Below are positions 60,010 to 64,000 of a stretch of DNA of 64,000 bases, one piece after another. Positions within the stretch are counted from its first letter, which is position 1. Every line of letters starts with the position of its first letter. The DNA comes from Collinsella sp. (GTDB lineage Bacteria; Actinomycetota; Coriobacteriia; Coriobacteriales; Coriobacteriaceae), in the NCBI GenBank assembly GCA_018382295.1, contig JAGZQF010000003.1, forward strand, positions 37,010-101,009, written 5' to 3'. A model generated the notes under the pieces. It had not been told where the DNA came from, searched no databases, and saw nothing but the letters and a program-made list of their open reading frames with translations. The position numbers and the translations under genes were made by a program.

Positions 60010-61713
60010 ATGTATCAGGGAGTCAACGCTTCCGAGGGCATCGGTATCGGCACCGTCATGGTCGCCGTCGATCCCGACTTGACGTTTGAGCCGCATGAGG
60101 TTGCTGATTCGGCAGCAGAGAAGGAGCGCTATCAGTCCGCTCTTTCGGTCTTCTGCGAGAAGACCCAGGCTCAGGCCGACCACATGAAGGAGACGGTGGG
60201 CGAGGCCGAGGCCGAGATCATGAGCGGACACATTGTCCTGGCTCAGGACCCGGGCATGACCGACGCCATCAACGCCGCCATTGACGGCGGTACCTGCGCC
60301 GAGCAGGCGCTCATGGACACCTCGACCATGTTCGAGAACATGTTCCTGTCCATGGACGACGAGATGTTCCGTCTGCGCGCGGCCGACATCGCCGACATCC
60401 GCACCGGTATTCTGGCCGAGCTGCTGGGCAAGGAGGTCGTCGACCTCTCCGTCCTGCCCGAGAACACCGTCGTTGTCGTGCACGACCTCACGCCGTCCAT
60501 GACCGCCACGATCGATAAGGCCCACGTTGCCGGTATCGTCACCGAGACCGGTGGCCGCACGTCGCACTCCGCGATCATTGCGCGTGCCCTCGAGATCCCG
60601 GCTGTCCTTTCGGTTTCCAACAGCTGCACCGCGCTGCGCAACGGTATGACCGTCGTCGTCGACGGTGGCAAGGGTATCGTCGAGGCCGATCCCGACGAGG
60701 AGACGCTCGCTGCCTACACCGCCAAGGCCGAGGCCTTCGCTGCCGAGAAGGCAGCCCTCGAGGCCTTCCGTGGCAAGCCGTCCGTGACTGCCGATGGCAT
60801 CAAGAAGATCATCGCCTGCAACATCGGTAACCCCGATGACGTGCCCAACGCGCTCGATCACGACGCCGAGGCCATCGGTCTGTTCCGCTCCGAGTTCCTG
60901 TTCATGGACTCTGCCGAGCTTCCTTCCGAGGAGGAGCAGTTCAACGCCTACCGTAAGGTCGCCAGCGCGCTCAAGGGTGCTCCGGTCATCATCCGTACGC
61001 TCGATGTGGGTGGCGACAAGGAGATTCCGTATCTGCATATGGTCAAGGAAGACAACCCCTTCATGGGCTTCCGCGCCGTGCGTTACTGCCTGGCCAATCC
61101 CGACCAGTACAAGGTCCAGCTCCGCGCTCTGCTGCGCGCTAGCGCCTTCGGTGACGTCAAGATTATGATCCCGCTCGTCACCTGCGTCGAGGAGGTCTTG
61201 GCTGTCAAGGAGCTCGTCGAGCAGTGCAAGGCCGAGCTGACCGAAGAGGGTCGCAAGTTCAACGAGAACATCGAGGTCGGCATCATGGTCGAGACGCCTG
61301 CCGCTTCGCTGCTCGCAGACCGTCTTGCCGAGGTTGCCGACTTCTTCTCCATCGGCACCAACGACCTGATCGGCTACACCATGTGCGCCGACCGTGGCAA
61401 CGACACCATCTCCAACCTGTACCAGGTGTACTATCCCGCCGTGCTCCGCTCGCTCAAGAACATCATCGAGAGCGGCGTGAAGGCCGGCATCATGGTCGGT
61501 ATGTGCGGCGAAGCCGCTGCCGATCCGCTGCTCGAGCCGCTGCTGATCAGCTGGGGCCTGGAGGAGTTCTCGATGAGCGCTCCTTCTATCCTGCGCGCCC
61601 GCAAGACCATCAGCCAGTGGACCAAGGCCGAGTGCGACGAGCTCGCCGAGAAGGCGCTCGCCTGCAACACCGCAGCCGAGGTCAAGGCACTGCTCGAGTC
61701 CGCAGCTCGCTAA
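60010..61713 (+). CDS. ptsI: PTS enzyme I
   Basis: Takes phosphate from PEP and passes it to HPr. The 567-residue protein has the N-terminal HPr-binding domain, the phosphohistidine in GGRTSHSAIIARAL, and the PEP barrel with GLFRSEFLFMD, GIMVETPAASL, FFSIGTNDLIGY and the active Cys in GMCGEAAADP. ATG 60010 has AGAGAGG seven bases upstream; ATG 60004 is too close to that site. It follows ptsH across a leaky terminator. Confidence 0.96.
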   Translation: MYQGVNASEGIGIGTVMVAVDPDLTFEPHEVADSAAEKERYQSALSVFCEKTQAQADHMKETVGEAEAEIMSGHIVLAQDPGMTDAINAAIDGGTCAEQALMDTSTMFENMFLSMDDEMFRLRAADIADIRTGILAELLGKEVVDLSVLPENTVVVVHDLTPSMTATIDKAHVAGIVTETGGRTSHSAIIARALEIPAVLSVSNSCTALRNGMTVVVDGGKGIVEADPDEETLAAYTAKAEAFAAEKAALEAFRGKPSVTADGIKKIIACNIGNPDDVPNALDHDAEAIGLFRSEFLFMDSAELPSEEEQFNAYRKVASALKGAPVIIRTLDVGGDKEIPYLHMVKEDNPFMGFRAVRYCLANPDQYKVQLRALLRASAFGDVKIMIPLVTCVEEVLAVKELVEQCKAELTEEGRKFNENIEVGIMVETPAASLLADRLAEVADFFSIGTNDLIGYTMCADRGNDTISNLYQVYYPAVLRSLKNIIESGVKAGIMVGMCGEAAADPLLEPLLISWGLEEFSMSAPSILRARKTISQWTKAECDELAEKALACNTAAEVKALLESAAR

Positions 61714-61787
61714 TTTGGTATCAGAGGTAACCGCGTGGTTGGAATGGGCCGGCCACGCGGCCCTCACATATACAGGGGGTACTGTAA

Positions 61788-62720
61788 ATGTTCTACACGC
61801 TAACCGCTAACCCGGCTGTCGACATGACGGTTTCAAGCTCTCCGCTCGAGCCCGATGAGAACGTCCGCACCGGCTCGGCCAGCTACACGGCTAACGGCAA
61901 GGGCCTTGACGTGTCCTTCGCCTTTAAGAAGATGGGCGTTGACACCGTCGCACTCGGCTTCTTTGCTGGCTTCACGGGCAAGTTCATCGTTGAGGAGGTC
62001 ATGAACCTGGGTTGCCTCTGCCGCCCGGTCTGGACCGACGGTATCACGCGCATTAACACCTACGTCAACGATGGCCAGCACGAGTACGGCATCCTGAACC
62101 CGGGTGCTCCGATCACGCCGCAGCACCAGGAGGAGCTCTACAACATCCTGGACACCGCGGGCGATCTTGAGTGCCTGATCGTCTCCGGCTCCGTGCCTCC
62201 CAAAGCTACGCCCGACTTCCTGGCTCAGGTCATGGAGCACGCTCAGGCTCGTGGCGCCGACGTCGTCCTGGACTTGTCCTCCGACAAGCTCAAGGAGCTC
62301 GCTCACAAGAAGCCGCTGCTCATCAAGCCGAACCATCACGAGATGAAGGCCATCTTCGGCGTGCCGGTCGACACCGACGACGAGGTTCGCGTTGCCATGA
62401 AGATGGCTCACGACGCTGGCGTTCAGAACGTGCTGCTCACCCGTGGTAGCCGCGGCGACGCTTACTTCTCCAACGGCGAGGACATCTGGTACGCCAAGCG
62501 TGAGTTCAACATCAAGCTGGTTTCTTCCGTCTGCGCCGGCGATTGCACCCTCGCTGCGTTCCTGCACAAGTGGTACAGGGATCGCGACAACGTCGAGGAG
62601 GCCATGAAGCTCGCTATGGCCACCGGCGCTAACGTTGCCGAGTCCGTCGGCATTGGCGACTTTGGTCACGTCGACGAGTACAGCAAGCGCGTTGCTGTCC
62701 GCAAGCTCGATCGTCAGTAA
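61788..62720 (+). CDS. 1-phosphofructokinase-like PfkB kinase (first of two)
   Basis: A 310-residue PfkB-family sugar kinase of the FruK/LacC group, likely phosphorylating fructose 1-phosphate (or tagatose 6-phosphate) with ATP. Visible are FYTLTANPAVDMTV, the NGKGLDVSF loop where most relatives have GGKG, and the C-terminal anion-hole motif SSVCAGDCTLAAF. The catalytic Asp is present but the usual GAGD reads CAGD. A hairpin (CCGCGTGG/CCACGCGG) lies in the 74-base gap after ptsI. Terminator downstream. Confidence 0.88.
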   Translation: MFYTLTANPAVDMTVSSSPLEPDENVRTGSASYTANGKGLDVSFAFKKMGVDTVALGFFAGFTGKFIVEEVMNLGCLCRPVWTDGITRINTYVNDGQHEYGILNPGAPITPQHQEELYNILDTAGDLECLIVSGSVPPKATPDFLAQVMEHAQARGADVVLDLSSDKLKELAHKKPLLIKPNHHEMKAIFGVPVDTDDEVRVAMKMAHDAGVQNVLLTRGSRGDAYFSNGEDIWYAKREFNIKLVSSVCAGDCTLAAFLHKWYRDRDNVEEAMKLAMATGANVAESVGIGDFGHVDEYSKRVAVRKLDRQ

Positions 62721-62748
62721 TCGAAACGCGACATATTCGTGCACATGC

Positions 62749-62780
62749 GGCGCCCCGGTTTCGGCCGGGGCGCCTTTTTG
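62749..62780 (+). terminator. Terminator of the first kinase gene
   Basis: GGCGCCCCGG and CCGGGGCGCC form a 10-bp stem with a TTTCGG loop, followed by TTTTT. Confidence 0.88.
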
Positions 62781-62903
62781 TTCCGCCAGGGGGGTGTCCT
62801 GCCGTACTTCATCGCTTCCACACCGTTCACCGAGTTGTCCTAGCCTTTTGTCGATGCGTGGAATATACTTTCATTAACACGTTGCTTCGTGAAAGGAACA
62901 TTC

Positions 62904-63836
62904 ATGATTTACACGCTCACTGCAAATCCCGCCATTGACTACAACATCGCCTGCGACGGTCTTGACGCCAACACCGTCACGCGTACCCGCAACGCCGTCT
63001 ACACGCCCAACGGCAAGGGCCTCAACGTCTCGTTTACGCTTGACCACTACGGTGTCGACACCACGATCCTGGGTTTCTTCGCCGGCTTCTCGGGTGAGTT
63101 TATCGTTAAGGGCGCCGAGGCCCTGGGCGTGCCCGTCAAGCCCGTGTGGACCGACGGTATTACGCGCGTCAATGTGTTCCTCAACGCCGGTCCCGACACC
63201 GAGTACAACATGGTCAATGCCGGTGCCGCCATCAATGAGGCCAACGAGCAGGAGATGTTTGAACTTATCGATTCGCTCGATGACATGACCTGCCTGGTCA
63301 TCAGCGGCTCGCTGCCTCCCAACACTTCCGAGGGCTTCTTGGCCGAGGTCCTGCGCCGTGTCAAGGCCAAGGGGGCCGAGTTCGTCCTCGACATCTCGAG
63401 CCATCAGCTGACAGACCTCATTGCTCTGGAGCCACTGCTGATCAAGCCCAATGACGACGAGCTGCTTGACATCTTTGGCATCAAGGTGAGCGGTGGCGAC
63501 GACGAGTCCGTCAAGGGCGCTATGGCCGAGCTGCACGCCAAGGGCGCCAAGAACGTGCTGCTGACCCTTGGTGGCGCCGGTGCGTACTTCTCCAACGGCG
63601 AGCATATCTGGTTTGCCAACCGCACCTTCGACGTCAAGCTGCTGTCGACGGTGTGCGCCGGCGATTCCTCGCTCGCTGCCTTCCTGTCCGTGTGGCACGA
63701 CGCCCCCGAGCGCGTCGAGGACGCCCTGCGCCTTTCGATGGCCACTGGCGCCAACGTGGTCGAGTGCCCCGGTCTGGGTGATTTTGCCAAGGTGGACGAA
63801 TATAAGAAGCACATCGAGGTTCGCCAGGTCTGCTAG
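62904..63836 (+). CDS. 1-phosphofructokinase-like PfkB kinase (second of two)
   Basis: A 310-residue paralogue of the preceding kinase with the same length and layout: IYTLTANPAIDYNI, PNGKGLNVSF and STVCAGDSSLAAF. It shares the Cys for Gly change in the GAGD motif. ATG 62904 follows AAAGGA. It has its own terminator and is separated from the first copy by another, so the two can be expressed independently. The substrate split between the two copies cannot be told from sequence. Confidence 0.88.
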   Translation: MIYTLTANPAIDYNIACDGLDANTVTRTRNAVYTPNGKGLNVSFTLDHYGVDTTILGFFAGFSGEFIVKGAEALGVPVKPVWTDGITRVNVFLNAGPDTEYNMVNAGAAINEANEQEMFELIDSLDDMTCLVISGSLPPNTSEGFLAEVLRRVKAKGAEFVLDISSHQLTDLIALEPLLIKPNDDELLDIFGIKVSGGDDESVKGAMAELHAKGAKNVLLTLGGAGAYFSNGEHIWFANRTFDVKLLSTVCAGDSSLAAFLSVWHDAPERVEDALRLSMATGANVVECPGLGDFAKVDEYKKHIEVRQVC

Positions 63837-63869
63837 TTCCGGCACCTTGTCTGAATAGTTTGATTATTT

Positions 63870-63903
63870 CGCATCCGTCTTAGACTAGGACGGATGCGTT
63901 TTT
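63870..63903 (+). terminator. Terminator of the second kinase gene
   Basis: CGCATCCGTC and GACGGATGCG pair around a nine-base loop, followed by TTTTT. Confidence 0.87.
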
Positions 63904-63920
63904 GTTCAAGACTTTAGTCT

Positions 63921-64000
63921 GCTGGCCGCGCAGCGGCCAGCTTTAAACCACCCGCTACGCGGGTGGAGACAAGCGGCTTTACAAAGCCACCCCTCCGGCC
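63921..64000. repeat. Series of short hairpins at the right window edge
   Basis: GCTGGCCGC-GCA-GCGGCCAGC (63921-63941), CCACCCGC-TAC-GCGGGTGG (63948-63966) and GGCTT-TACA-AAGCC (63975-63988) follow one another. Such runs of small-loop hairpins occur at IS200/IS605-type ends and in REP elements. The unit continues beyond the window, so it cannot be identified here. Confidence 0.5.

Overview
The window reads as a stretch of chromosome from a high-GC, low-complexity-genome actinobacterium of the class Coriobacteriia. Protein style, gene order and the intergenic palindromes look most like Collinsella; this is recognition by eye, not a database result. Almost all of it is housekeeping sequence on the plus strand, tightly packed, with many 1-11 base stop/start overlaps. 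Extended -10 promoters of the form TGnTARNNT recur in the gaps.

Layout. 1-4.5 kb: ribF (start cut off by the window edge), dnaG, rpoD. 4.7-4.9 kb: two identical tRNA-Asn genes. 5-10.4 kb: an Asp23 protein, fakA, recG, rsmD, coaD. 10.5-20 kb: a coiled-coil protein, a DUF177 protein, rpmF, plsX, acpP, rnc, smc, ftsY, ffh (lipid synthesis, RNA processing, chromosome condensation, protein targeting). 20-25.5 kb: a minus-strand DUF134/NifX-type protein with a His/Cys-rich tail, thyA, folA, a SpoU methyltransferase, a MATE exporter and a cobalamin adenosyltransferase gene with an in-frame stop at codon 5. 25.5-35.8 kb: ftsH, a DUF523 protein, a glycerol-dehydrogenase-like enzyme, ileS behind a T-box leader, lspA, an RluD-type pseudouridine synthase and a membrane glycosyltransferase. 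35.9-42.5 kb: a small prepilin-peptidase-like protein, a dGTPase-like HD protein, rarA, a DUF948-like protein, an anti-sigma/sigma pair, an AI-2E family transporter and a small AT-richer orphan. 42.6-55.9 kb: alaS, ruvX, mltG, a YqeG-type phosphatase, aroK, a degenerate AroB homologue, an M24 peptidase, efp, a second Asp23 protein, nusB, xseB, tlyA, nadK, recN.

55.9-63.9 kb is a sugar-uptake block. A MurR/RpiR-type repressor is divergent from a fructose-type PTS permease (IIB-IIC-IIA in one chain), followed by ptsH, ptsI and two tandem 1-phosphofructokinase paralogues. Together these could import a ketohexose as the 1-phosphate and convert it to the bisphosphate for glycolysis.

The least ordinary parts are the DUF134/NifX-type protein with a pair of candidate operators, the AroB homologue that has lost all three zinc ligands, the interrupted adenosyltransferase gene, and a population of intergenic palindromes: a 56-base element present twice plus a shorter relative, terminators sharing CAAAGG and GTCCCC blocks, a 150-base hairpin before ptsH, and a series of short hairpins at the right edge. 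I saw no CRISPR array, prophage, transposase gene or rRNA gene.
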